A stretch of 6,070 bases of DNA, from positions 761 to 6,830 of the forward strand of contig DPMS01000225.1 in assembly GCA_003541285.1 (NCBI GenBank), read 5' to 3'. The position numbers and the translations under genes are program-made. Source of the stretch: Actinomycetota bacterium (GTDB lineage: Bacteria; Actinomycetota; Actinomycetes; Streptosporangiales; Streptosporangiaceae). Positions 5,984-6,070 of this stretch are shown here, in pieces. Below the pieces are notes generated by a model. The model worked only from the letters and a program-made list of their open reading frames with translations, had not been told where the DNA came from and did no database searches. The first letter of the stretch is position 1. Every line of letters starts with the position of its first letter.

Positions 5984-6070
5984 CGTGGCCGGCCGGGGAA
6001 CAGTTGCCGCGGGGCGGGACCTTGCACGTCAATCAGGGCTGAAAGCACCCGGCCCGCGCGGCCGTCCGCG
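5984..6070. other. upstream flank of menF, no supported gene
   Basis: These 87 bases are GC-rich and hold no recognisable gene or repeat. A minus-strand frame entering from beyond the right edge closes at TGA 6031-6029 after 13 codons (ending GAFSPD). It could be the tail of an upstream minus-strand gene, but it is too short to judge. Confidence 0.3.

Noticed and set aside
6027..6032. TTGACG as a -35 box or as the menF TTG start
   Set aside because: It lies 43 bases from the proposed -10, far beyond a normal spacer, and a start here adds residues without family similarity.
1..6070. A novel or defence-type system, mobile element, CRISPR array or RNA gene
   Set aside because: No repeat arrays, terminal inverted repeats, transposase or RNA signatures seen; coding is continuous menaquinone biosynthesis with uniform composition.

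Overview
This is a compact menaquinone (vitamin K2) biosynthesis locus of the classical o-succinylbenzoate route. The DNA is very GC-rich, third codon positions are almost all G or C, and all five genes appear to start with GTG. MenC and MenD resemble the mycobacterial enzymes as I recall them. Together these point to a high-GC actinobacterium, but I cannot fix the genus. No rRNA, tRNA, mobile element, CRISPR array or foreign-looking island is visible, and the window is essentially filled with genes.

Layout. Positions 1-1082 (minus) hold menE, o-succinylbenzoate-CoA ligase, cut by the left edge so that its C-terminal end is missing. A 48-bp divergent gap (1083-1130) carries overlapping candidate -10 elements for both directions and a Shine-Dalgarno sequence for menB. 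Positions 1131-4677 (plus) hold menB (DHNA-CoA synthase), menC (o-succinylbenzoate synthase) and menD (SEPHCHC synthase). These three are joined by two 4-base GTGA stop/start overlaps. A 26-bp convergent gap with two small hairpins separates menD from menF (isochorismate synthase, minus, 4704-5969). A leaderless-type promoter is proposed just upstream of menF. The last 100 bases hold no supported gene.

Pathway logic: chorismate -> isochorismate (MenF) -> SEPHCHC (MenD) -> SHCHC (MenH, not in the window) -> o-succinylbenzoate (MenC) -> OSB-CoA (MenE) -> DHNA-CoA (MenB). The thioesterase and the membrane steps MenA and MenG/UbiE are also not in the window. All five proteins should be cytosolic; none shows a signal peptide or membrane segment.

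I see no undescribed system here. The points most worth a second look are: a MenB of the E. coli/Bacillus (bicarbonate-type) class beside mycobacterial-like MenC and MenD; the back-to-back menE/menB promoter with a 7-codon upstream ORF ending on the menB start; leaderless-type starts for menE and menF; and the absence of menH inside the cluster.
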